From positions 55,756 to 119,755 of the forward strand of contig CCRI01000019.1 of assembly GCA_000985875.1 (NCBI GenBank): a stretch of 64,000 nt of DNA, read 5' to 3'. The position numbers and the translations under genes were made by a program. The first letter of the stretch is position 1, and every line of letters starts with the position of its first letter. This DNA comes from Neorhizobium galegae bv. officinalis. Lineage in GTDB: Bacteria > Pseudomonadota > Alphaproteobacteria > Rhizobiales > Rhizobiaceae. Below, piece by piece: positions 8,714-17,430 of this stretch. A model generated the notes under the pieces. That model had not been told where the DNA came from. It saw nothing but the letters and a program-made list of their open reading frames with translations, and did no database searches.

Positions 8714-9229
8714 TTATTCGGCATCGCTTCCCAACAGCCGCGCCAAACCGGCTTTCCCGTTCAGTTCCACCATATCACGGGCCAACCTGGCGCGACGTTC
8801 GATCAGTTCGAGCATGTCCATGAATGCTGCCGTCTTTTCGGGCGGCAGATCGCCGAACATGTGTTTTTCAAGGGCATCGATGCCGGCTACCATCTTTTCG
8901 TAGACGGCCGTTCCTTTGGCCGTCAGCTGGATCTGGGCCCATCGCGCATCGCGCGCGTCGGCGCGGCGGTCGATCAGGTCGCGATCGACCAGTTCGCGGA
9001 TCGCGCGCGACACCATCGCCTTGTCGATGGTCGTGAGCTTGCCGATTTCCATCGGCGAGATCGATTGATAGGTGCCGATCGCGGACATGACCCGCCAGAT
9101 GTTCAGCTTGAAACCGTTGGCCTCGCAAAGCAGGCTGACGAGCTTCATCATTTCCGCATTGCTGCGCGCCAGCCGGTAAGGCACGACCCTGGAGAGCTTT
9201 CGGGGCGACGTGGGCCGTTCTTCCGTCAT
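8714..9229 (-). CDS. MarR family transcriptional regulator
   Basis: 171 residues with a central winged helix-turn-helix (about 55-125). SPMEIGKLTTIDKAMVSRAIRELVDRDLIDR corresponds to the recognition helix region and DARDARWAQIQLTAKG to the wing. It lies 4 bases after kynU, so the two are co-transcribed. It likely regulates kynU and the adjacent transporter, sensing a tryptophan or kynurenine catabolite. The effector is unknown. Confidence 0.85.
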   Translation of the reverse strand: MTEERPTSPRKLSRVVPYRLARSNAEMMKLVSLLCEANGFKLNIWRVMSAIGTYQSISPMEIGKLTTIDKAMVSRAIRELVDRDLIDRRADARDARWAQIQLTAKGTAVYEKMVAGIDALEKHMFGDLPPEKTAAFMDMLELIERRARLARDMVELNGKAGLARLLGSDAE

Positions 9230-9233
9230 CCGA

Positions 9234-10427
9234 TCAGGTCACCAGCGCCTTCTGCTTATATTCCGCCGTGTCCCAGAGGCGGTTGGTCATGATGTCTTCG
9301 AGGATATCCACTGCTCCCAATACCTCGGCCTCGCCGATATAGAGCGGTGTAAAACCGAAACGAATGGCGTTCGGAGCGCGGAAGTCGCCGATCACGCCGC
9401 GGGCGATCAGGGCCTGCATGATCGCGTATCCCTCCTCGTGCAGGAAGGAAATCTGGCTGCCGCGCTTCGTCCCGTCGCGGGGGGAGCCCAGCTTCAGCAT
9501 CGGGCAGCGCTTTTCGACTTCCGCGACGAACAGATCGCAGAGTTTTATCGACTGCCGCCGCAGGTCCGCCATGTCGACGCCTTCCCAGGCATCCAGCGCC
9601 GCGTCGAGCGCTGCAAGCCCGATGATCGGCGGCGTGCCGACCCGCATGCGGTCGATGCCGCCGCCCGGCCGATAACCGAGATCGAAGGCGAAGGGCTGTT
9701 CGTGCCCCAGCCAGCCGGACAGGGCGGGCCGCACCTTGTCCGCGTGGCGCGGCGCGACATAGATGAAGGCCGGCGCGCCGGGGCCGCCGTTCAGATATTT
9801 GTAGGTGCAGCCGACCGCGAAATCCGCGTCCGCGCCGGAAAGATCGACCGGCAGGGCACCGGCCGTATGGGCAAGATCCCAGACGGTGATCGCGCCCGCG
9901 GCATGCGCCTTTTCGGTCAGCGCCTTCATGTCGTGCAGCCGGCCGGTGCGGTAGTCGACTTCGGTCAGCATGACGACGGCGACGGTTTCGTCGATGGCGG
10001 CTTCGACCCCTTCCGGCTCGACGGTCTTCAGCTCAAGACCTTTGCCGAGCGAGCCGATCAGGCCTTGGGCCATGTAGAGGTCGGACGGAAAATTGCCGCT
10101 GTCGGACAACACGACCTTGCGTTCCGGCACCAATTCCAACGCGGAAGCGAGCGCCTGGTAGACCTTGATCGATAGTGTATCGCCCATGACGACCGTGCCT
10201 TCCGCCGCCCCGATCAGCTTGGCCACCCGGTCGCCGATCCGCCGCGGCATCGCCATCCAGCCGGCCTTGTTCCAGCCCTTGATCAGCAGCTCGCCCCATT
10301 CGTCGGTCATCAGCCGGGCGACACGCTCTTTCGCGGCGAGCGGCAGCGGTCCGAGCGAATTGCCGTCGAGATAGATCACGCCTTCCGGCAGATAGAAGAG
10401 CGAGCGGGTCTTTTCGAAATCCGTCAC
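9234..10427 (-). CDS. kynU: Kynureninase
   Basis: 397 residues from a GTG at 10427 (protein begins TDFEKTRSLFYLPEG after the start), with AAGGTG just upstream. Family motifs are present: YLDGNSLGPLP near the N-terminus, the PLP lysine in CTYKYLNGGPGAPAFIYV, and GWLGHEQPFAFD. The enzyme is cytoplasmic, PLP-dependent and cleaves kynurenine to anthranilate plus alanine. An in-frame TTG at 10478 is possible but lies in a hairpin-rich leader. Neighbouring MarR and HAAT transporter genes suggest a kynurenine/tryptophan-breakdown unit, without kynA or kynB in the window. Confidence 0.92.
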   Translation of the reverse strand: MTDFEKTRSLFYLPEGVIYLDGNSLGPLPLAAKERVARLMTDEWGELLIKGWNKAGWMAMPRRIGDRVAKLIGAAEGTVVMGDTLSIKVYQALASALELVPERKVVLSDSGNFPSDLYMAQGLIGSLGKGLELKTVEPEGVEAAIDETVAVVMLTEVDYRTGRLHDMKALTEKAHAAGAITVWDLAHTAGALPVDLSGADADFAVGCTYKYLNGGPGAPAFIYVAPRHADKVRPALSGWLGHEQPFAFDLGYRPGGGIDRMRVGTPPIIGLAALDAALDAWEGVDMADLRRQSIKLCDLFVAEVEKRCPMLKLGSPRDGTKRGSQISFLHEEGYAIMQALIARGVIGDFRAPNAIRFGFTPLYIGEAEVLGAVDILEDIMTNRLWDTAEYKQKALVT

Positions 10428-10628
10428 CGGGACACCTTGCTGTTCGAAACCAATCGTTTGAGGGGGCTTAGCCCCCAAGCAACGCAGACTAGAAGCTCGC
10501 GAGAGACACGCAAGACGGATTTACGGCTGATGGGTTTGTTTCGGAGGAGATATCCGGTCTTGCGGGCGGTGAATTGCCGCCGTAACCTCAGCCCGAGGTT
10601 CATTCACCGGGCGATCTTTGGCGGGCTC

Positions 10629-11030
10629 ATGAGCGGTATCACCGACCTTTCCACCTTGCTTGCGAGCCTTGAGCCGGTGCTTATCGACGGCGAGTTCGTC
10701 TATGCGACCGTGCAGTCCGAGAACCTGCACGACTATCTGGCGCTGAAGCCCATCGGAATGTTCTTAGAAACGGAAGGCCTCACGCTGATCCTGCCGAGAG
10801 ATGTTGCCGACAGCGCGGAACTAACCTCAAGCGGACCGCTTCGCTGCATCACCATGATGGTGCATTCCTCGCTGGAAGCGGTCGGCATGACCGCGGCGAT
10901 GGCGGCGGCGCTGACCAAAGAGGGCATCAGCGCCAATGTCGTCGCGGCCTATTACCACGACCACATCTTCGTGCCGGCGGTGGACGCGGAACGGGCGGTT
11001 ACCGCGCTCAGGTTGCTTTCTGCCGGTTAG
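10629..11030 (+). CDS. ACT domain-containing protein (COG3602-like)
   Basis: 133 residues beginning MSGITDLSTLLASLEPVL. The sequence reads as two small ACT-like halves ending with AYYHDHIFVPAVDAERAVTAL. ACT domains bind amino acids as allosteric sensors; this stand-alone family has no firm function. It diverges from kynU across a 200-bp region. Upstream in-frame codons exist, but this ATG gives the typical length. Its stop overlaps the cobB stop by 4 bases on the opposite strand. Confidence 0.7.
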   Translation: MSGITDLSTLLASLEPVLIDGEFVYATVQSENLHDYLALKPIGMFLETEGLTLILPRDVADSAELTSSGPLRCITMMVHSSLEAVGMTAAMAAALTKEGISANVVAAYYHDHIFVPAVDAERAVTALRLLSAG

Positions 11031-12340
11031 CCGCGGGCGATCGCGTGGAAAAAGGCGCCGCTGACGAGGCCGCGCCTGCCGCCGGTCGGACCGATCGGCT
11101 TGCCGCCACCGTCGGCGATCGTTGCAAATGGCTGGTCGGTTCCCGGCGAGACTACGCTGGCATAGTGGAACTCATGGCCGCGGATCGTATCGCCCTTCCG
11201 GCCGAGCGGGCTATCCTGGACAAGTTCCGCCTGCCGGTAGCCGAGGTTCATCCGGCGCTTGGCGAAACTGGTACGGTGGGAGAGCAGCCCGGTCATGGCG
11301 TGCGTCATGCCATCGGCATCCTCCAGAGTCTCGCCGAGAACCATGTAGCCGCCGCACTCGCCGTGGACGGGTTTCGTTTCCGCAAATCGCGCCAGGCCGG
11401 TCTTGAAACTCTCGGCTGCCGCAAGCCGTCCTGCATGCAGTTCGGGGTACCCGCCCGACAGCCAGCAGACGTCGCAGCCGACTGCCGGTGCTTCATCGGC
11501 CAATGGCGAGAAGGGAACGATCTCCGCGCCGGCGGAGCGCCATTCGCGCATCAGATGCGGATAGAGGAAGGTGAAGGCGGCATCCTGCGCCAAAGCGATG
11601 CGCTGGCCCGGCGGTCGAAGGGATTTTTCCGTCGAACCACTGGGAATATTGAAGGGCTTTGCAGCGGCATAGATCGCATCGAGGTCGAGCGAGGCTTCCA
11701 TGGCGTCGGCCAGCCGCTCGATATGTGCGTCCATTTCCGGATGTTCGCTCGCCTGGACGAGGCCGAGGTGCCGCTCGGGCAGAACCAGCGAGGGATCGCG
11801 CAGGACGGTGCCGACGACGGGAATTCCCGCCGCCTGGATAGCATCGCCGCAAAGCTTCTTGTGGCGCTCGCTGCCGGCCCGGTTGAGGACGCAGGCCGCG
11901 ATTTTCACGGTCGGATCATAATGGGCAAAGCCGTAAGCGATCGCGCCAGCGGTCTGGGACTGGCCGGAGACATCGAGCACCAGCAGCACCGGCAGATGGA
12001 ACAGGCGGGCGAGGTCGGAGGCTGCGCCCGAACGGTTTTCCTCGCTGACGATGCCGTCGAACAGACCCATGGCGCTTTCGATCAGAAGCAGCTCGGCATC
12101 CTCGGCCTGTCCGCGCGCGAAATGACGGAGCAGATCCGGAGCCATCGCCCAGCTGTCGAGGTTGAGGCCCGGCCTATGCGTCGCAGCCTCGTGGAAGCCC
12201 GGATCGATATAATCCGGTCCGGTCTTGATGCCGCGCACCTTGACGCCGCGGCGGGCAAAGGCGCGCAAGAGGCCGATCGTGACGCTGGTCTTGCCGGAGC
12301 CGGAGCGCGGCGCACCGACGATGAGCGCGCGGGCGGTCAT
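11027..12340 (-). CDS. cobB: Hydrogenobyrinic acid a,c-diamide synthase
   Basis: 437 residues. The N-terminal P-loop reads GAPRSGSGKTSVTIGLL near residue 8. The C-terminal class-I glutamine amidotransferase domain has the catalytic Cys in GECGGYMVLG and an upstream GGYPELHAGRLA. It amidates the a and c side chains of hydrogenobyrinate with glutamine and ATP before cobalt insertion by the CobN complex. It overlaps the upstream cobA by four bases (ATGA). Confidence 0.93.
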   Translation of the reverse strand: MTARALIVGAPRSGSGKTSVTIGLLRAFARRGVKVRGIKTGPDYIDPGFHEAATHRPGLNLDSWAMAPDLLRHFARGQAEDAELLLIESAMGLFDGIVSEENRSGAASDLARLFHLPVLLVLDVSGQSQTAGAIAYGFAHYDPTVKIAACVLNRAGSERHKKLCGDAIQAAGIPVVGTVLRDPSLVLPERHLGLVQASEHPEMDAHIERLADAMEASLDLDAIYAAAKPFNIPSGSTEKSLRPPGQRIALAQDAAFTFLYPHLMREWRSAGAEIVPFSPLADEAPAVGCDVCWLSGGYPELHAGRLAAAESFKTGLARFAETKPVHGECGGYMVLGETLEDADGMTHAMTGLLSHRTSFAKRRMNLGYRQAELVQDSPLGRKGDTIRGHEFHYASVVSPGTDQPFATIADGGGKPIGPTGGRRGLVSGAFFHAIARG

Positions 12341-13116
12341 GGCTTGCCCCCCGACAATACGGCCTGCATGGAAACGATCCGGCCGATGACGATCAGGGCT
12401 GGTGCTGCGAATTTCTGCCGCTCGACTTCCACTTCCACGGTTGCGAGCGTCGCCGTCAGCGAGCGTTCGTCCGGCGTGGTTGCCGCCATCAGCACCGCGA
12501 CCGGCGTTTCCGGCGACAGCCCGCCTTCGATCAGCAGCCTGGCGATGGTGCCGATCGTGCTGACGCCCATGTAAACGACGATCGGCTCGCCGGTTTTCGC
12601 CAGTGCCTTCCAGTCCAGGTCGCCGGGGCTTCCCGCCGCATGGCCGGTGGCAAGGGTGATCGCGCGGCTCATTCCCCGCATCGTCGCGGGAATGTTGGCC
12701 GAAGCGAGAGCCGCCAGTGCCGAGGTCATGCCCGGCAGGATGCGGAACGGGATGTTTTCCTTGACGAGCGCTTCCGCTTCCTCGCCGCCGCGCCCGAATA
12801 CGAAGGGATCGCCGCCCTTCAGCCGCAAGACGCGCTTGCCCTTGCGGGCGAGTTCGATCAGCAGGCCGGTAATATCGTCCTGGGCGACGGAGGGTTTGCC
12901 GCCGCGCTTTCCGACGAAGATCAGCTCGGCGGTTTTCGCGAGCGAAAGCACGCCGTCGGAGACCAGTGCGTCATGGACGATCACGTCCGCCTTGCGAAGC
13001 GCGTCGGCGACTTCCAGCGTCAGGTAACGCGGGTGGCCCGGGCCGGCGCCGGCAAGCCAGACATGGCCGGGCTCGAAGACGGGTGCTGCGACGATAGATT
13101 CGATGCTTTCATTCAT
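12337..13116 (-). CDS. cobA: Uroporphyrinogen-III C-methyltransferase
   Basis: 259 residues, the size of single-domain CobA/SUMT. It has the tetrapyrrole methylase N-terminal loop LAGAGPGHPRYLTL, the LKGGDPFVFGRGGEEAE motif and the GMTSALAAL segment. It carries out the two SAM-dependent methylations at C2 and C7 that form precorrin-2, the entry into cobalamin and siroheme. No CysG dehydrogenase/ferrochelatase domain is fused. It diverges from cbiD. Confidence 0.93.
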   Translation of the reverse strand: MNESIESIVAAPVFEPGHVWLAGAGPGHPRYLTLEVADALRKADVIVHDALVSDGVLSLAKTAELIFVGKRGGKPSVAQDDITGLLIELARKGKRVLRLKGGDPFVFGRGGEEAEALVKENIPFRILPGMTSALAALASANIPATMRGMSRAITLATGHAAGSPGDLDWKALAKTGEPIVVYMGVSTIGTIARLLIEGGLSPETPVAVLMAATTPDERSLTATLATVEVEVERQKFAAPALIVIGRIVSMQAVLSGGKP

Positions 13117-13169
13117 ATGCGGACCTTTGACCGGTGACGCTCGGCCCCGGTCGGGCTATAGAAACGGCC

Positions 13170-14282
13170 ATGGAAGCGGATGGCAAGAACCTGCGTCGTG
13201 GCTGGACCACGGGAACCTGCGCGGCGGCGGCCAGCAAGGCGGCCTGTCTTGCCCTCGTTTCCGGAAAATTCCCCGATATGATCGAGGTGACTTTGCCCGG
13301 CGGGCAGACGCCATCCTTCGCGCTCGCCGTCGAAGAAAACGGGGAGGGATTTGCGAGAGCCGGGATCGTCAAGGATGCCGGCGATGATCCGGATGTCACG
13401 CACGGCGCGCTGATCAAAAGCACCGTGCGGCGCGGCGTGGCGGGCAGCGGCATCACCTTCAAGGCCGGCGAAGGCGTCGGCACCGTCACCCGTGCCGGCC
13501 TGCCCCTGCCCGTTGGCGAACCCGCCATCAATCCGGTGCCGCGCAAAATGATCGCGCAGGCAATCGCCGAGGTCGCCGGCAAAGAGGCGGATTTCGAGGT
13601 CGAGATTTCCGTCGTCGATGGCGAGAAGATCGCCGAGAAGACGCTGAACGGTCGGCTTGGAATCCTGGGGGGCATCTCGATCCTCGGCACGACGGGGATC
13701 GTCATTCCCTTTTCCTGCTCGGCCTGGATTCATTCCATCTGGCGCGGCATCGATGTCGCGCGCGCCGCCGGCCTCACCCATGTGGCGGGCGCCACCGGCA
13801 ACACGTCCGAAAAGGCGGTGCAGGCGCATCATGGATTGCACGAGATCGCGCTGATCGACATGGGCGATTTCGTCGGCGGCATGCTGAAATATCTGCGCGA
13901 CCATCCGGTGCCGAAGGTGACGATCGCCGGCGGCGTCGCCAAGATGACCAAGCTCGCCCAGGGCATGCTCGACGTCCATTCGAAGCGCGGCTTGGCCGAT
14001 CTTGAGGCCCTTGCGAAGCTCGCGAGTGAAGCCGGGGCGAGCGATGAGCTTGCGGCGCAGATTGCCGGCGCCAACACCGTATCCCAGGCCTTTGCGCTTG
14101 CGGGGGAAAACGGCCTCGCATTGGGCGACCGGATTGCCGCGCTCGCCTGGAAGACCGCTGCCAAGGCGCTCAAGGACCCCGAGATCGCGCTGGAAATCCT
14201 GGTTTACGATCGCGAGGGCCGGCTGGTCGGCCAGACCGCGTTTACGCCGTCCGATCATTCGGAATCCTTGGTGTCGGTCTGA
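13170..14282 (+). CDS. cbiD: Cobalt-precorrin-5B (C1)-methyltransferase-type protein CbiD
   Basis: 370 residues from the ATG at 13170; an in-frame GTG lies at 13134. The CbiD signature GWTTGTCAAAASKAA is at the N-terminus, and GILGGISILGTTGIV with AGATGNTSEKAVQ follow. In the oxygen-independent pathway CbiD methylates C1 with loss of acetaldehyde. Here it lies among aerobic-route genes (cobG, cobJ, cobK) and no CobF is present, so it probably supplies the C1 methylation that CobF performs in P. denitrificans. The gene is on the strand opposite cobA and cobM and overlaps the cobM 3' end by 28 bases. Confidence 0.9.
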   Translation: MEADGKNLRRGWTTGTCAAAASKAACLALVSGKFPDMIEVTLPGGQTPSFALAVEENGEGFARAGIVKDAGDDPDVTHGALIKSTVRRGVAGSGITFKAGEGVGTVTRAGLPLPVGEPAINPVPRKMIAQAIAEVAGKEADFEVEISVVDGEKIAEKTLNGRLGILGGISILGTTGIVIPFSCSAWIHSIWRGIDVARAAGLTHVAGATGNTSEKAVQAHHGLHEIALIDMGDFVGGMLKYLRDHPVPKVTIAGGVAKMTKLAQGMLDVHSKRGLADLEALAKLASEAGASDELAAQIAGANTVSQAFALAGENGLALGDRIAALAWKTAAKALKDPEIALEILVYDREGRLVGQTAFTPSDHSESLVSV

Positions 14283-15040
14283 GGCCAGCCGGGGCGGAAG
14301 CGGCGCACGTAATCGGCATTGTAGAGCTGGCTCTCGACGAAATCGGCAGCGCCCAGGCCCTTGCCGACGAAGATCAGCGCCGTGCGTTCGGCGGGCTCCT
14401 CAGCCAGCTTCGCTGCGATGTCGGCAAGCGTGCCGCGGATGATCCGTTCCTCCGGCCAGGAGGCGCGCACCACGATCGCGACCGGGCAATCGGCGCCATA
14501 AAACGGTGTCAGTTCCGCGACGATACGGTCGAGCGCGTGGATGGCGAGGTGGATTGCCAGCGTGGCGCCGGTCGCGCCGAAGGCCGCCAGCGTCTCGCCG
14601 TCCGGCATTTTCGAAGCGCGGCCGGAAACTCGGGTAAGCACCAGGCTCTGCGCCACTTCCGGAATGGTCAGCTCTCGTCTTAACGCTGCAGCAGCGGCGG
14701 CAAAGGAGGGCACGCCGGGGGTGAGGGTATAGTCGATGCCGTGCTTTTCCAGCCGGCGGATCTGTTCGGCAACCGCGCTCCAGACGGAAAGATCGCCGGA
14801 ATGCAGCCGCGCGACATCCTTGCCGGAGTGATGTGCCGACACGTATTCCGCCTCGATATCGTCCAGCGACAGCGAACCGGTATCGACGATCCGTGCGTCC
14901 CTCGGGCAATAGTCGAGCAGTTCCTTCGGCATGATCGAGCCGGCGTAAAGGCAGACCGGGGAGCGGGCGAGAATATCGCGGCCACGCACGGTGATGAGGT
15001 CGGCGGCGCCCGGTCCGGCGCCGATGAAATGCACGGTCAT
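14255..15040 (-). CDS. cobM: Precorrin-4 C11-methyltransferase
   Basis: 261 residues of tetrapyrrole methylase fold. VHFIGAGPGAADLITVRG opens the protein, YAGSIMPKELLDYC follows, and the LHSGDLSVWSAVAEQIRRLE motif is typical of CobM/CbiF. It methylates C11 of precorrin-4 to give precorrin-5. The ATG overlaps the cobE stop by four bases. Confidence 0.92.
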   Translation of the reverse strand: MTVHFIGAGPGAADLITVRGRDILARSPVCLYAGSIMPKELLDYCPRDARIVDTGSLSLDDIEAEYVSAHHSGKDVARLHSGDLSVWSAVAEQIRRLEKHGIDYTLTPGVPSFAAAAAALRRELTIPEVAQSLVLTRVSGRASKMPDGETLAAFGATGATLAIHLAIHALDRIVAELTPFYGADCPVAIVVRASWPEERIIRGTLADIAAKLAEEPAERTALIFVGKGLGAADFVESQLYNADYVRRFRPGWPQTDTKDSE

Positions 15041-15423
15041 GAATGGTCCTTAGAGCGTGCCAGCGCGCAGGTGGCGCCATCGGCGATCAGCCGCGCGACA
15101 ATCAGTTCCGAAGCCTCGCCGGCAGCGGCCAATGCTGCGGCTTCGGAAAGGCTTGGCGTGGCGGTTTGCGCAAGGCTGTGTTTCGAAACGGTTTTGGTGC
15201 GGGCCTCTACCTGCTTCAGCGCCGCCTCGTCGAGAATGTGCAAGGGCAGGCCCAGTCGTTCGGCAAGCTCGATCATTCCCGGCTCATGCCGCTTGATCTC
15301 GCCGGTTGCCAAAACGGAGACGGATTCACGGGAAATATTCGCCTCGGCGCAGGCGGCGGCCAGCGCAGAAAGCAGCGCTTCCGCAGATGTGCCCTTCCGA
15401 CAACCGAGACCGGCGGCAATCAT
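15037..15423 (-). CDS. cobE: CobE / CbiG C-terminal domain protein
   Basis: 128 residues from the ATG at 15423 (MIAAGLGCRKGTSAEALL), which overlaps the cobL stop (ATGA). The GCRKGTS loop and LATGEIKRHEPGMIELAERLGLPL match the CbiG C-terminal domain. The N-terminal CbiG lactonase-type region is missing, so this is the short CobE form seen with the aerobic pathway. Its precise role is not well established; it has been linked to ring-contraction chemistry by association only. Confidence 0.85.
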   Translation of the reverse strand: MIAAGLGCRKGTSAEALLSALAAACAEANISRESVSVLATGEIKRHEPGMIELAERLGLPLHILDEAALKQVEARTKTVSKHSLAQTATPSLSEAAALAAAGEASELIVARLIADGATCALARSKDHS

Positions 15424-16673
15424 GGCTTCACTCCGGGTTTCGTCCAGCTCCATTGGGTGACCGGCATGGCCGGTTTCCAGCCCGACATGCCGCCGATCGG
15501 GGCTGCGCGCGAAACCTCCATGCGGATCAGTTCGCCGCCGCGTTTCGCATGCGCTGCCAGAAGGACCGCCTCCATTTCCAGCGTCACGGCATTGGCCACC
15601 ATCCGCCCGCCGGGCTTCAGCGCATCCAGGGCCGTGTCGAAAACGCCAGGCTCGCTTCCGCCTCCGCCGATAAAGATCGCATCCGGCTGCGGCAGATTGG
15701 CCAGAGCTACTGGTGCTTCACCTTCGACGATGCGCAGGCCTGGCACGCCGAAGGCCAGAGCATTCCGCCCGATCCGTGCTGCCCGCTGCGGATTGGCCTC
15801 GATCGCAATGGCTTTCAGGGAAGGATCGGCCAGCATCCATTCGATGCTGATCGAACCCGATCCGGCGCCGATATCCCACAGCAACTCGCCGCGGTGCGGA
15901 GCCAGTGCCGAGAGCGTCAGCGCCCGGATTTCGCGCTTGGTGATCTGCCCGTCATGTTCGAACAACGTATCGTCCAACCCGACAGTGCGCGGAAGGATAA
16001 AGGCTCCGGCTTCGGCTTTTACGTCGATGGCGACGACATTCAGCACATCGATATCCGGGAGCGCGAATTCATCTGCCTGCTGTGAACGGATACGTTCCGC
16101 CGCGCCGCCCAGAGATTCCAGGACGGTTATCCGAGAAGGCCCGAAACCGGTGCGGGACAAAAGCTCCGCCAGCGCCGCCGGCCCGTTCTCATCGGATGTG
16201 AGCGCGATGATCCGCCGACCCGGATGAAGCGATGGCCGAATGAGTTCGAGTGGCCGACCGTGCAATGACACCGTTTCGATGTCCTGAAGCGGCCAACCAA
16301 GCCGTGAGGCGGCCAGCGAAAAGGCCGAGGGGGCGGGATAGGCGGTATATTCTTCAGGCGCGACATGGCGGGACAGCGTGACGCCGACGCCGAAGAAGAA
16401 GGGGTCGCCGGATGCCAGCACGCAGACCTTCTGGCCACGCAGCGCCACGACATCGCGCATCGCCGCGTCAAACGGTGTTGGCCACGGCCGGGCTTCGCCG
16501 GAGATCACGGAGGCTGCCAGTTCCAGATGCCGCCTGCCGCCGAAGACCACGGCAGCAGAAGCGATTGCCGCGCGGGCATTTTCGCCGAGGCCCGCAACCC
16601 CATCCTCGCCGATGCCGACGATGGACAGCCAGCGGCTTTGGTTTAAAGGTTTATGCGCTGATTCAGGAGGCAT
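15420..16673 (-). CDS. cobL: Precorrin-6Y C5,15-methyltransferase (decarboxylating)
   Basis: 417 residues from the ATG at 16673. The N-terminal ~200 residues are the CbiE-like methylase (LSIVGIGEDGVAGL, ASGDPFFFGVG). The C-terminal half is the CbiT-like methyltransferase/decarboxylase with LLWDIGAGSGSISIEW as SAM motif I and the FIGGGGS loop. It methylates C5 and C15 and decarboxylates the acetate on ring C, giving precorrin-8X. The start codon lies one base from the start codon of the divergent cobK. Confidence 0.93.
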   Translation of the reverse strand: MPPESAHKPLNQSRWLSIVGIGEDGVAGLGENARAAIASAAVVFGGRRHLELAASVISGEARPWPTPFDAAMRDVVALRGQKVCVLASGDPFFFGVGVTLSRHVAPEEYTAYPAPSAFSLAASRLGWPLQDIETVSLHGRPLELIRPSLHPGRRIIALTSDENGPAALAELLSRTGFGPSRITVLESLGGAAERIRSQQADEFALPDIDVLNVVAIDVKAEAGAFILPRTVGLDDTLFEHDGQITKREIRALTLSALAPHRGELLWDIGAGSGSISIEWMLADPSLKAIAIEANPQRAARIGRNALAFGVPGLRIVEGEAPVALANLPQPDAIFIGGGGSEPGVFDTALDALKPGGRMVANAVTLEMEAVLLAAHAKRGGELIRMEVSRAAPIGGMSGWKPAMPVTQWSWTKPGVKP

Positions 16674-16674
16674 C

Positions 16675-17430
16675 GTGCAACGCTCCATCCTCATTCTCGG
16701 CGGCACGGCTGAAGCTCGTGCGCTGGCCGGAAAGCTTGCCGGCGATCCACGGTTTACCGTCGAGCTGTCGCTTGCCGGCCGCACCCGCGCGCCGGCCGAG
16801 CAGCCCGTGCCGGTGCGTATCGGCGGCTTTGGTGGCGCCGAAGGACTTGCCGCTTACCTCAACCAAAAAGACGTCTCGATCCTGATCGATGCGACGCATC
16901 CCTATGCGGCGCAGATTTCCCGTAATGCGGCCAAAGCTGCCGAGATGTCCGGTGTTCCGCTTGTCGCCTTGCGTCGGTCGCCCTGGCTGCGGCAGCCCGA
17001 TGATCGCTGGATCGAAGTCGGCAGCGTCGCCGATGCGGTCAACGAGCTGGGAGAGGCGCCGCGAAAAGCATTTCTGACGCTCGGACGGCAGGAGCTTCTG
17101 CCCTTCGAAGCAGCGCCCCAGCACGCCTATCTGGTCCGCAGCGTCGATCCGGTCGAACCGCCGCTTGCCGTCCCTAACGCGGTCTATCTGACGGCGCGCG
17201 GACCCTTCGGGCAGGCGGACGAAGTCAGGCTTCTGCAGGACCACGGCATCGATGTCATCGTCGCCAAGAACAGCGGCGGGCCGGCGAGCTACGGCAAGAT
17301 CGCCGCTGCGCGCGATCTCGGTATCGAGGTCATCCTGATCCGCCGTCCGGACCTGCCGGATGTACCGTCCGTCGAAACTGTCGGTGAAATGCTCGCCTGG
17401 CTCGATCATGCACCGGCGCCTTTGAAATAA
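16675..17430 (+). CDS. cobK: Precorrin-6A reductase
   Basis: 251 residues from a GTG at 16675 with AGGAGG seven bases upstream. The N-terminus QRSILILGGTAEARALAGKL holds the dinucleotide-binding loop; IDATHPYAAQISRNA and KNSGGPASYGKI are conserved family segments. It uses NADPH to reduce precorrin-6A to precorrin-6B. Its GTG is one base away from the divergent cobL ATG, and its 3' end overlaps cobJ by 25 bases. Confidence 0.92.
   Translation: MQRSILILGGTAEARALAGKLAGDPRFTVELSLAGRTRAPAEQPVPVRIGGFGGAEGLAAYLNQKDVSILIDATHPYAAQISRNAAKAAEMSGVPLVALRRSPWLRQPDDRWIEVGSVADAVNELGEAPRKAFLTLGRQELLPFEAAPQHAYLVRSVDPVEPPLAVPNAVYLTARGPFGQADEVRLLQDHGIDVIVAKNSGGPASYGKIAAARDLGIEVILIRRPDLPDVPSVETVGEMLAWLDHAPAPLK

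Noticed and set aside
10461..10479. GGGGGC-TTA-GCCCCC hairpin before kynU considered as terminator or attenuator
   Set aside because: Loop of three and no T-run on either strand; no leader peptide with tryptophan codons was seen.
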